Shown piece after piece: positions 1-5,255 of a stretch of DNA of 5,258 nt (its first letter is position 1; each line of letters opens with the position of its first letter). The DNA lies in the NCBI GenBank assembly GCA_019416685.1, contig DXWV01000069.1, positions 1 to 5,258 of the forward strand, read 5' to 3'. Position numbers and translations under genes: made by a program. The DNA comes from Bacteroides sp. (GTDB lineage Bacteria > Bacteroidota > Bacteroidia > Bacteroidales > Bacteroidaceae). The notes below the pieces were generated by a model. It worked only from the letters and a program-made list of their open reading frames with translations, was not told the DNA's origin and searched no databases.

Positions 1-1
1 C

Positions 2-466
2 GACAAAGAAAACCGTCGTTTGAGCCTTGGTCACAAACAACTCGAAGAAAATCCCTGGGATGTATTCGAAACAGTATTTACTGTAGGTTCAGTACACGAA
101 GGAACAATCATCGAAATGTTAGATAAGGGTGCTGTAGTTGCTCTGCCTTATGGTGTTGAAGGTTTCGCTACTCCGAAACACCTTGTTAAGGAAGATGGTT
201 CACAGGCTCAGTTGGACGAGAAACTTGAGTTCAAAGTAATCGAGTTCAACAAGGATGCTAAGAGAATCATTCTGTCTCATAGCCGTATCTTTGAAGATGT
301 TGCTAAGGCAGAAGAAAGAGCTGAGAAGAAAGCTGCTTCTAATGCAAAGAAGACTTCTGCTAAGAAAGAAGATGCTCCGATGATTCAGAACCAGGCTGCT
401 TCTACAACTCTGGGTGACATCGATGCTTTGGCTGCTTTGAAAGAACAGTTGGAAGGTAAGAATTAA
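2..466 (+). CDS. rpsA: 30S ribosomal protein S1, C-terminal part (5' end outside window)
   Basis: This is the 3' end of the gene for ribosomal protein S1, which binds mRNA on the small subunit and helps start translation. The frame is open from base 2, so the Leu codon TTG at 20 is internal and not a start. The first residues (RRLSLGHKQ) are the usual end of an S1 repeat. Residues about 25-95 of the visible part form one more complete S1 (OB-fold) repeat, from VGSVHEGTI through GAVVALPYGVEGF to RIILSHSR. A Lys/Ala/Glu-rich low-complexity linker follows, then a short helical tail (LGDIDALAALKEQLEG). About 154 residues are visible. The family is normally 550-600 residues with several S1 repeats, so most of the protein lies upstream. 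A strong terminator follows 24 bases after the stop. The identification rests on repeat sequence and tail; I am confident. Confidence 0.93.
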   Translation, partial: DKENRRLSLGHKQLEENPWDVFETVFTVGSVHEGTIIEMLDKGAVVALPYGVEGFATPKHLVKEDGSQAQLDEKLEFKVIEFNKDAKRIILSHSRIFEDVAKAEERAEKKAASNAKKTSAKKEDAPMIQNQAASTTLGDIDALAALKEQLEGKN

Positions 467-490
467 TTAATTTAATTCTATAATATTTAG

Positions 491-526
491 AAAGGGTATC
501 AGTTCGCTGATACCCTTTTTCTTTTT
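491..526 (+). terminator. Rho-independent terminator of rpsA
   Basis: A perfect 12-bp stem (491-502 with 507-518, AAAGGGTATCAG and its complement) closes on a TTCG tetraloop at 503-506. It is followed by a T-rich run (TT C TTTTT, 519-526). UUCG is an unusually stable RNA loop, and the stem plus U-tract is the classic intrinsic terminator form. It lies 24 bases after the rpsA stop and separates rpsA from rnz. The downstream T-run merges with a promoter-like box at 526-533. Confidence 0.92.
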
Positions 527-533
527 ATCTTTG
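503..533 (+). promoter_or_regulatory. Possible distal rnz promoter overlapping the rpsA terminator
   Basis: TATCTTTG at 526-533 matches the Bacteroides -7 consensus TAnnTTTG. With a 19-bp spacer, the -33 position falls on TTCG (503-506), which is three of four to the consensus TTTG and lies in the terminator loop. If used, it would give an rnz leader of roughly 85 bases that includes the dyad at 568-587. The -7 match is exact but the -33 is weak, so this is a candidate only. Confidence 0.4.
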
Positions 534-567
534 CATCAAAACGAAAATAAGCTGTACCTTGGTATAA

Positions 568-587
568 AAAATGAACCTGTTCATTTT
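568..587. repeat. Perfect 9-bp inverted repeat, possible operator upstream of rnz
   Basis: AAAATGAAC (568-576) and its exact reverse complement GTTCATTTT (579-587) are separated by only CT. The two-base centre is too tight for an unstrained RNA loop with all pairs formed, though a four-base loop with 8 bp remains possible. A close dyad of this kind is typical of a site for a dimeric helix-turn-helix regulator. Its right edge lies where the -33 element of the proximal rnz promoter-like sequence would be, and it would also lie in the leader of the distal one. I cannot assign a regulator family. Confidence 0.45.
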
Positions 588-615
588 ATTCTGCTCTCGG
601 TTTGCACTATCTTTG
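584..615 (+). promoter_or_regulatory. Possible proximal rnz promoter
   Basis: TATCTTTG at 608-615 is an exact TAnnTTTG -7 box, identical to the one at 526-533. A 20-bp spacer places the -33 element at TTTT (584-587), one base off TTTG and inside the right arm of the inverted repeat. Transcription would start only a few bases before the ATG at 624, giving a very short or leaderless mRNA. Short leaders are plausible in a lineage that rarely relies on Shine-Dalgarno pairing. Confidence 0.45.
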
Positions 616-623
616 TTTCTGTT

Positions 624-1538
624 ATGGAGAAATTTGATTTACATATATTGGGCTGTGGCTCTGCGTTGCCTACTACACGGCATTTTGCGACTTCACAGGT
701 GGTGAACCTGCGTGATAAACTTTTTATGATAGATTGCGGCGAGGGGGCACAAATGCAACTTCGTAAGTCCCGGTTGAAATTCTCCCGGTTGAATCACATT
801 TTTATTTCTCATCTGCATGGCGATCACTGTTTTGGTCTGATGGGGCTTATTTCTACATTCGGACTTTTAGGACGTACGGCCGAACTCCATATTCATTCTC
901 CTAAAGGGCTGGAAGAGTTATTTTCTCCACTACTGGCTTTTTTCTGTAAGAACATGAGTTATCAGGTTGTTTTTCATGAATTTAATACGAAAGAGCCTGT
1001 GTTGATCTATGAAGATCGCTCCATGACTGTTACAACAATTCCTTTACAGCATCGCATTCCTTGTTGCGGTTTCCTGTTTGCGGAGAAACCTCGTCCCAAT
1101 CACATCATCAGGGAGATGATTGATTTCTATCAAGTACCGGTCTACGAACTAAACCGCATTAAGAATGGGGCTGATTTTGTGACTCCGGAGGGAGAAGTGA
1201 TAGCGAATGATTGTCTTACGCGTCCTTCTGAGCCAGTTCGAAAATATGCCTATTGTTCCGATACTATCTATCGGAAAGAGATAGCCCGGCAGATTGCAGG
1301 GGTTGATCTCCTGTTTCATGAAGCTACATTTGCTCAAATTGATTTGGCCAGAGCAAAAGAAACATTTCATACAACTGCCTCTCAGGCAGCCCGGCTCGCT
1401 TTAGACGCAGGGGTAAAACAACTTGTCATCGGGCACTTCTCGGCACGCTATGAGGATGAACTGGTTTTGCTGGAAGAAGCCGCTGCTGTTTTTCCCAATA
1501 CTATCCTGGCTAAGGAGAACCTTTGCATCAATCTGTAA
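624..1538 (+). CDS. rnz: Ribonuclease Z (tRNA 3' processing endonuclease)
   Basis: A 304-residue metallo-beta-lactamase-fold nuclease that cuts the 3' trailer from tRNA precursors in the cytoplasm. It shows the full family signature. An N-terminal GCGSALPT strand-loop (10-17) is followed by DCGEGAQMQL (37-46) and the zinc motif HLHGDH (63-68, with His63, His65, Asp67 and His68). Further ligands are His143 (LQHRIPCCGF), Asp213 (YCSDT) and His271 (IGHFSARY). Residues about 150-200 form the variable arm that grips tRNA in this family. Length and motif positions match the known bacterial enzymes of about 305 residues. I chose ATG 624 because GCGSALPT then lies 10 residues from the start, as in the family. 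An in-frame TTG at 531 would add 31 unrelated residues and overlaps promoter-like sequence. No Shine-Dalgarno precedes the start, and no hairpin terminator follows the stop. Confidence 0.95.
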   Translation: MEKFDLHILGCGSALPTTRHFATSQVVNLRDKLFMIDCGEGAQMQLRKSRLKFSRLNHIFISHLHGDHCFGLMGLISTFGLLGRTAELHIHSPKGLEELFSPLLAFFCKNMSYQVVFHEFNTKEPVLIYEDRSMTVTTIPLQHRIPCCGFLFAEKPRPNHIIREMIDFYQVPVYELNRIKNGADFVTPEGEVIANDCLTRPSEPVRKYAYCSDTIYRKEIARQIAGVDLLFHEATFAQIDLARAKETFHTTASQAARLALDAGVKQLVIGHFSARYEDELVLLEEAAAVFPNTILAKENLCINL

Positions 1539-1556
1539 CAACTTTCAGGCGTAAAG

Positions 1557-1588
1557 TTTGTTTTATAGGGAGGAACAACGTATATTTG
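1557..1588 (+). promoter_or_regulatory. Consensus Bacteroides primary-sigma promoter
   Basis: TTTG (1557-1560), a 20-bp spacer and TATATTTG (1581-1588) match the Bacteroides -33/-7 consensus (TTTG, 19-21 bp, TAnnTTTG) exactly. Transcription should start near 1592-1596, giving a leader of about 25-30 bases before the ATG at 1620. It lies just after the rnz stop and is the best promoter in the window. It probably drives the small exported protein and the L,D-transpeptidase, and perhaps genes beyond. Confidence 0.8.
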
Positions 1589-1619
1589 TACTGAATAAAC
1601 AGAATCGGATACATACCAG

Positions 1620-1931
1620 ATGAAAAGGTTATTTTTTTACTTTTTCTTTGCTCTGACTCTCCTGCCTTTGTCCACAATGACGGCGCAGGAAGGGCGAAAA
1701 GCGGAAATTGTTCAGAGTGAGCAGTCTTCCCTTACATTGACTGTGTCCGGAACTACAGTGCGCGTTCAGAATGCTACTCCTGGTTCATTGATGGAAGTAT
1801 ACAATATTCTTGGAGTGAAGGTCACTTCTGTGCGTATTGATACAGTTGATAAATCAGTGACTTTAAATCTTCCGAAGGGATATTATATCTTTAAAATAGG
1901 TGATATAGTGAGGAAAGTAGTAATAAAATAA
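1620..1931 (+). CDS. Small exported protein with a type IX sorting-domain-like fold
   Basis: A 103-residue protein of unknown function. Residues 1-22 are a signal peptide: MKR, a long Phe/Leu-rich core, then a cleavage-like TMTA|QEG. Nearly all the mature protein (about 38-103) resembles the C-terminal sorting domain of type IX secretion substrates: LTLTVSGTTVRV, MEVYNILGVKV (58-68), a VTLNLPKGYYIFKI strand pair and a terminal basic KVVIK. In true substrates this domain sits at the end of a large cargo protein; here there is no cargo. Such domains are beta sandwiches, so the mature protein is probably a small periplasmic or outer-membrane-associated beta domain. It follows a consensus promoter and ends 8 bases before the L,D-transpeptidase, so the two are very likely co-transcribed. 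The start has no Shine-Dalgarno. The family likeness is by eye and the role is unknown. Confidence 0.8.
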   Translation: MKRLFFYFFFALTLLPLSTMTAQEGRKAEIVQSEQSSLTLTVSGTTVRVQNATPGSLMEVYNILGVKVTSVRIDTVDKSVTLNLPKGYYIFKIGDIVRKVVIK

Positions 1932-1935
1932 GGAG
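1931..1935 (+). promoter_or_regulatory. Shine-Dalgarno sequence for the L,D-transpeptidase
   Basis: AGGAG begins at the last base of the preceding stop codon. It is 4 bases from ATG 1940 and 7 bases from ATG 1943. The spacing favours 1943, which would remove one Met from the protein. Few starts in this window carry such a site. Confidence 0.5.
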
Positions 1936-1939
1936 ATGG

Positions 1940-3727
1940 ATGATGAAGCGGATCGTATTAAGCTTTCTTATTCTACTCATGGTGGTATCTGCCTGTAAGG
2001 AAGAGAAACCAAAATCTCCGGTTGTTCTTTCCTTGTCCTCTTTTCATGAATTAGTTCATCCTGCATATTTAATAAATCCTGATAGTATACGTCAATACGT
2101 CCGTGTAAATTTATCAAATGCCAATGATACTATGGTTTGGGATTCGGCTATGGTGAGTTATTATACAGCAGATAGTGCAGCATTGTTCTGGATGAAGGAT
2201 GGCGTAGGTCAATATGCCGATTCGCTCCTTTACTGGTTAGAGAATTCTCATCGTCATGGATTAAACCCGGCACTTTTTAATGTCTCTGATATACGAACCG
2301 ATCTGGAACGTTTCCGTTCTCTGCAGTTGCATGAAGACGAAACGGTCAATCATCTACTGGCACGTTTGGAGTACGGATTGACAAGCTCTTACCTGTTTTA
2401 TACTTGTGGACTTAAATATGGTTTTATTTCTCCTGTGCAACTTCTGAATAATCAGGAAGAGGATGTTAAGAAAAAGAGTGGTACTGAGAAACAGAAAGAA
2501 TCTTACCCCATTCCTTTGAAGGAGTGTAGTAAAGAGTTTGCTCTGGAGGCTTTGGCTTCTTTGAGGCAGAATCCTTTTGCTGCTTTTCGCCAAGCTCAGC
2601 CCACTTCTCCCTTCTATCTCAGTATGCAGAAAGAATTAGCACGCTTGGATTCTGTAGGAGAGGCAGAGTTTGAAGAAATTCCGCTTATTGGTGATACTTT
2701 ACTGAAAGTGGGAGAGAGGCATCGTATTATACCATTGATTGCCGGTAGATTGATGCAAACCGGAGAACTGAAACAATCTTCGGGTGATACATTGACTCCT
2801 GCTTTACTGGAAGCGGTAAACCAATTCCGTTTAGCGAACCGCCTGTCTACAGATAATTCTATAGGAACTTATACAATCCGTTATCTCAATCGCCCTCTTG
2901 CTTACTATAAGGATCATTTACAGATCAATTTGGAACGAGCCCGTTGGCAATATAAACCCGAAAAAGGTTCTAAATATGTGATCGGTAATATAGCAGCCTT
3001 TATGTTGCAGGCATTTAATGAGGAGGCCGATTCTATTCTTGAAATGCGTATTTGCTGTGGTTCAGTAAGAAACAAAACTCCTTTGCTTTACAGCAAGATT
3101 TACTACATGGAGTTGAATCCCTATTGGAATGTTCCCCAGAATATAATACGTAAGGAGATTATTCCGTCTTATCGTCGCGATACTACTTACTTCACCCGAA
3201 ACCGGATGAAAGTATATGATAAGAATGGAAACCGGGTGAATCCTCATGATATAAAATGGGCTAAATATACAGCAGGCGTACCGTTTACTGTAAAGCAGGA
3301 CAACAAAGAAGGCAATTCTTTAGGGCGAATTATTTTTCGTTTCCCCAATCCGTATGCTGTCTATCTGCACGATACTCCTTCCCGTTGGGCTTTCAACCGT
3401 TCCAATCGTGCGGTAAGCCATGGTTGCGTAAGGTTGGAGAGAGCGTTGGACTTTGCCTTTTTCTTATTGGAAAAGCCGGACGAACTGTTGGAAGACCGCA
3501 TTCGTATTGCCATGGACATAGTTCCGAAGAGCGATGAAGGTAAAAAGCTGAACCGAAGCGAGGCATACCGGGAGCTTAAGCATTATAGTCTGAAGGAAGC
3601 TATTCCTCTGTTCCTGGATTATCAGACCATGTATCTGGCTGCCGATGGTAAGCTTAGTTACTGTGATGATATTTACAAATATGATGATCCTTTGCTGGAA
3701 GCATTGAATAAATTGAACCATAAATAA
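1940..3727 (+). CDS. YcbB-type L,D-transpeptidase, lipoprotein
   Basis: A 595-residue envelope enzyme expected to make 3-3 (L,D) cross-links in peptidoglycan or to attach molecules to it. Residues 1-18 are a lipoprotein signal ending in VSAC, so Cys19 should be lipidated. Residues about 70-245 resemble the YcbB scaffold domain (ALFWMKDG 81-88, SHRHGLNPALF 103-113, LLARLEYGLTSSYLFY 139-154). About 256-320 is a peptidoglycan-binding helical module (RIIPLIAGRLMQTGEL, LLEAVNQFRLANRL). The YkuD catalytic domain spans about 345-515: WNVPQNIIRKEIIP, then His477-Asp478 and SHGCVRL (493-499), with Cys496 the nucleophile. The 16-residue gap from His477 to Ser493 fits the family motif. Length is close to E. 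coli YcbB (about 615). After Cys19 comes KEEK, a charge pattern that may affect sorting. The start is either Met1 or Met2 (1943), the latter better spaced from AGGAG. The gene is eight bases from the upstream gene, hence one operon. The exact reaction is inferred. Confidence 0.92.
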   Translation: MMKRIVLSFLILLMVVSACKEEKPKSPVVLSLSSFHELVHPAYLINPDSIRQYVRVNLSNANDTMVWDSAMVSYYTADSAALFWMKDGVGQYADSLLYWLENSHRHGLNPALFNVSDIRTDLERFRSLQLHEDETVNHLLARLEYGLTSSYLFYTCGLKYGFISPVQLLNNQEEDVKKKSGTEKQKESYPIPLKECSKEFALEALASLRQNPFAAFRQAQPTSPFYLSMQKELARLDSVGEAEFEEIPLIGDTLLKVGERHRIIPLIAGRLMQTGELKQSSGDTLTPALLEAVNQFRLANRLSTDNSIGTYTIRYLNRPLAYYKDHLQINLERARWQYKPEKGSKYVIGNIAAFMLQAFNEEADSILEMRICCGSVRNKTPLLYSKIYYMELNPYWNVPQNIIRKEIIPSYRRDTTYFTRNRMKVYDKNGNRVNPHDIKWAKYTAGVPFTVKQDNKEGNSLGRIIFRFPNPYAVYLHDTPSRWAFNRSNRAVSHGCVRLERALDFAFFLLEKPDELLEDRIRIAMDIVPKSDEGKKLNRSEAYRELKHYSLKEAIPLFLDYQTMYLAADGKLSYCDDIYKYDDPLLEALNKLNHK

Positions 3728-3757
3728 GCATATAACATACAGAATACTAATAACCTT

Positions 3758-4309
3758 ATGAATTCTTATAAAGAACGAGAGGTTTTAACGCTCCTTCAGG
3801 ACGAAGGTACACAGCGAAAAGGGTTTGAAATGATTGTATCGCAATATAGCGAGCAATTATATTGGCAGATTCGCCGGATGGTACTTTCTCATGATGACGC
3901 AAATGACCTTCTTCAAAATACGTTTGTCAAGGCATGGATGAACATCGATTATTTCCGGGCAGAAGCGAAGCTATCTACCTGGCTTTATCGCATAGCCTTG
4001 AATGAATGTATTACTTTTCTGAATAAGCAACGTGCTATGAATACTGTAGCCATTGATGATCCGGAAGCCGCTGTAGTTGAAAGACTGGAAAGTGACCCTT
4101 ATTTCTCCGGTGATCAGGCACAACTTCTGTTGCAAAAAGCTTTATTGTCACTGCCGGAGAAACAACGCATGGTTTTCAACCTGAAATACTACCAGGAGAT
4201 GAAGTATGAAGAGATGTCGGAGATCTTTGGTACCTCTGTGGGAGCTTTGAAAGCATCTTATCACCATGCAGTGAAGAAAATTGAAAAGTTTTTGGAAGGT
4301 GTTGATTAA
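3758..4309 (+). CDS. ECF-type RNA polymerase sigma factor (sigma-70 family)
   Basis: A 183-residue cytoplasmic sigma factor that directs RNA polymerase to a small regulon, probably for envelope conditions. Region 2 spans about 22-92 and includes DANDLLQNTFVKAW (47-60, core-binding 2.2) and LSTWLYRIALNECITFLNKQR (72-92, the -10 melting/recognition part). A variable linker (93-122) has no region 3, as in ECF factors. Region 4 spans about 123-178 with LLSLPEKQRMVFNLKYYQ (129-146) and the helix-turn-helix EEMSEIFGTSVGALKASYHHA. Length is normal for the group. It starts 30 bases after the L,D-transpeptidase stop, in an AT-rich gap with no terminator, no Shine-Dalgarno and no TAnnTTTG box that I can find. 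It is therefore either read through from 1557 or uses a non-consensus (perhaps self-recognised) promoter. Next downstream are a membrane protein and an exported helical protein, the usual order for a sigma, its anti-sigma and a sensor. Confidence 0.94.
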   Translation: MNSYKEREVLTLLQDEGTQRKGFEMIVSQYSEQLYWQIRRMVLSHDDANDLLQNTFVKAWMNIDYFRAEAKLSTWLYRIALNECITFLNKQRAMNTVAIDDPEAAVVERLESDPYFSGDQAQLLLQKALLSLPEKQRMVFNLKYYQEMKYEEMSEIFGTSVGALKASYHHAVKKIEKFLEGVD

Positions 4310-4343
4310 ACCTTTTAAATCATTAAATGTCTAAGAAAAAGAG

Positions 4344-4348
4344 AGGAG
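4344..4348 (+). promoter_or_regulatory. Shine-Dalgarno sequence deciding the start of the membrane protein
   Basis: AGGAG lies 8 bases before ATG 4357, inside the reading frame that opens with ATG at 4327. The good spacing makes 4357 the more likely start. The ten extra residues of the longer form (MSKKKRGEDY) look like translated ribosome-binding-site sequence. Confidence 0.55.
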
Positions 4349-4356
4349 AAGATTAT

Positions 4357-4734
4357 ATGAAAGAAGAAGATGAAATATTGAAGAAAGTAGGTACGGGCAA
4401 TGCCTTTAAGGTGCCTGATGGATACTTTGAGAATCTTACTTCAGAAGTGATGAACAAGCTTCCCGAAAAGGAAAAATCTGCCTTTGAAGTGAACAAAACG
4501 ACGAGGTGGGACAAAATTAAGCCATTGGCTTATATGGCGGCAATGTTTGTCGGAGCTGCATTTATTATTCGTATTGCTTCGGTAAACTATAAACCTGAGA
4601 CTACAGAAATAGCAGTGATGGAGACAGTAGAGGTTGATAGTGACTCTGATGAGTATATTAATGCTGTGCTCGAAGGTTCGATGATGGACGATTATTCATT
4701 GTATGTATATCTCACTGATGCCAGTGTGGAATAA
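4357..4734 (+). CDS. Single-pass membrane protein, putative anti-sigma factor
   Basis: A 125-residue protein from the preferred start; ATG 4327 would give 135. The N-terminal part (1-54) is charged and carries NAFKVPDGYFENLTSEVMNKLPE (15-37), a motif I associate with small membrane proteins encoded after ECF sigma genes in Bacteroidota. A single hydrophobic segment (about 57-76, LAYMAAMFVGAAFIIRIASV) follows basic residues (R50, K53, K55), predicting a cytoplasmic N-terminus. The outer part (78-125) is short and strongly acidic (VEVDSDSDEY). This is the topology of an anti-sigma factor that holds sigma at the membrane. There is no HxxxCxxC zinc motif, so it is not a typical zinc-binding anti-sigma. 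The role is inferred from position between the sigma gene (47-base gap) and the exported protein (25-base gap). It could instead be a positive partner or an unrelated membrane protein. Confidence 0.82.
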   Translation: MKEEDEILKKVGTGNAFKVPDGYFENLTSEVMNKLPEKEKSAFEVNKTTRWDKIKPLAYMAAMFVGAAFIIRIASVNYKPETTEIAVMETVEVDSDSDEYINAVLEGSMMDDYSLYVYLTDASVE

Positions 4735-4759
4735 AATAAATTAAACTGATTTTATAAAA

Positions 4760-5206
4760 ATGAAAAGACTGATTATTCTGCTGTTTATCATTTGCGGCTT
4801 TACTCCTTTGTTGTGGGCTATGGATGGGTGTAATCAACAACGTCTGTCACCGGAAGAATTTCGCACCAAACAGAAGGCATTCATTATTGAGAAAGCTGGT
4901 TTGAACAAAGAAGAAGCAGCAAAGTTCTTTCCTGTATACTTTGAACTTCAGGATAAGAAGAAAGCGTTGAATGATAAGGCCTGGGGGTTACTTCGTAAAG
5001 GAAAAGATGATAAAACGACAGAGGCTCAGTATGCTGAAATTCTGAAAGGTGTATATGATGCCCGTTCAGCTTCAGACAAGCTGGAAAGAGATTATTACGA
5101 GAAATTCAAGAAAATCTTATCAAATAAGAAAATTTATATGGTACAGAAAGCCGAAATGCGTTTTCACAGGGAACTGCTGAAAAATGCAAACCGGAAAGAT
5201 AAATAG
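4760..5206 (+). CDS. Exported helical protein, putative periplasmic sensor of the sigma cassette
   Basis: A 148-residue protein with a signal peptide at 1-20 (MKR, a Leu/Ile core, cleavage likely after LLWA). Cys24 is not in a lipobox (MDGC), so lipidation is unlikely. The mature part is highly charged and looks all-helical. LSPEEFRTKQKAFI (29-42) and AGLNKEEAAKFFPVYFELQ (46-64) resemble the LTxEQ-type helices of Spy/CpxP/CnrX periplasmic proteins. A long helix follows (about 104-142, KLERDYYEKFKKIL, then MVQKAEMRFHRELL). In the CnrYXH system of Cupriavidus such a protein senses metal and controls the anti-sigma; Spy and CpxP bind misfolded protein. There is only one His (136) and no His/Met cluster, so metal sensing is not supported. 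Position as the third gene after a sigma factor and membrane protein suggests a sensor or modulator. The start has an A-rich upstream (ATAAAAATG) and no Shine-Dalgarno. Confidence 0.85.
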   Translation: MKRLIILLFIICGFTPLLWAMDGCNQQRLSPEEFRTKQKAFIIEKAGLNKEEAAKFFPVYFELQDKKKALNDKAWGLLRKGKDDKTTEAQYAEILKGVYDARSASDKLERDYYEKFKKILSNKKIYMVQKAEMRFHRELLKNANRKDK

Positions 5207-5228
5207 GGATATTCAGTAAATGTTCCTC

Positions 5229-5255
5229 TTTCTCATAAATCAAGAGAAAAGTTTT
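5229..5255 (+). terminator. Weak terminator-like hairpin after the sigma cassette
   Basis: TTTCTC (5229-5234) pairs with GAGAAA (5244-5249) across a 9-base loop. A short AGTTTT follows. The stem is only 6 bp with two G-C pairs, and the T-run is short and interrupted. It lies 22 bases after the stop, where a terminator would be expected, but the window ends before it can be judged. Confidence 0.25.

Noticed and set aside
20..466. Independent 148-residue protein starting at TTG 20
   Set aside because: The frame is open to the window edge and the residues before it continue an S1 repeat, so this is the inside of rpsA.
531..623. N-terminal extension of ribonuclease Z from a TTG codon, adding 31 residues
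   Set aside because: The family starts about 10 residues before GCGSALPT, which fits ATG 624. The extension overlaps two promoter-like boxes and the inverted repeat, and its sequence is unrelated to RNase Z.
1149..1370. Minus-strand open frame of 73 codons inside rnz, with similar ones at 2354-2593, 3062-3247 and 3464-3721 inside the transpeptidase gene
   Set aside because: All lie wholly inside strongly supported + strand genes and encode low-complexity sequence without recognisable domains or starts.
1539..1619. Terminator for rnz in the gap before the small exported protein
   Set aside because: No stem-loop with T-run was found. The gap holds only the consensus promoter.
3728..3757. Search for a promoter or terminator between the transpeptidase and sigma genes
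   Set aside because: The 30-base AT-rich gap has no hairpin with a T-run and no TAnnTTTG box. A TGAACC at 3714-3719 resembles an ECF -35 core, but no matching -10 could be supported.
4760..5206. Reading the exported helical protein as a lipoprotein via Cys24, or as a metal sensor like CnrX
   Set aside because: MDGC does not fit a lipobox (Asp before Gly-Cys), and only one His with no His/Met cluster is present. A normal signal peptide and a metal-independent role fit better.
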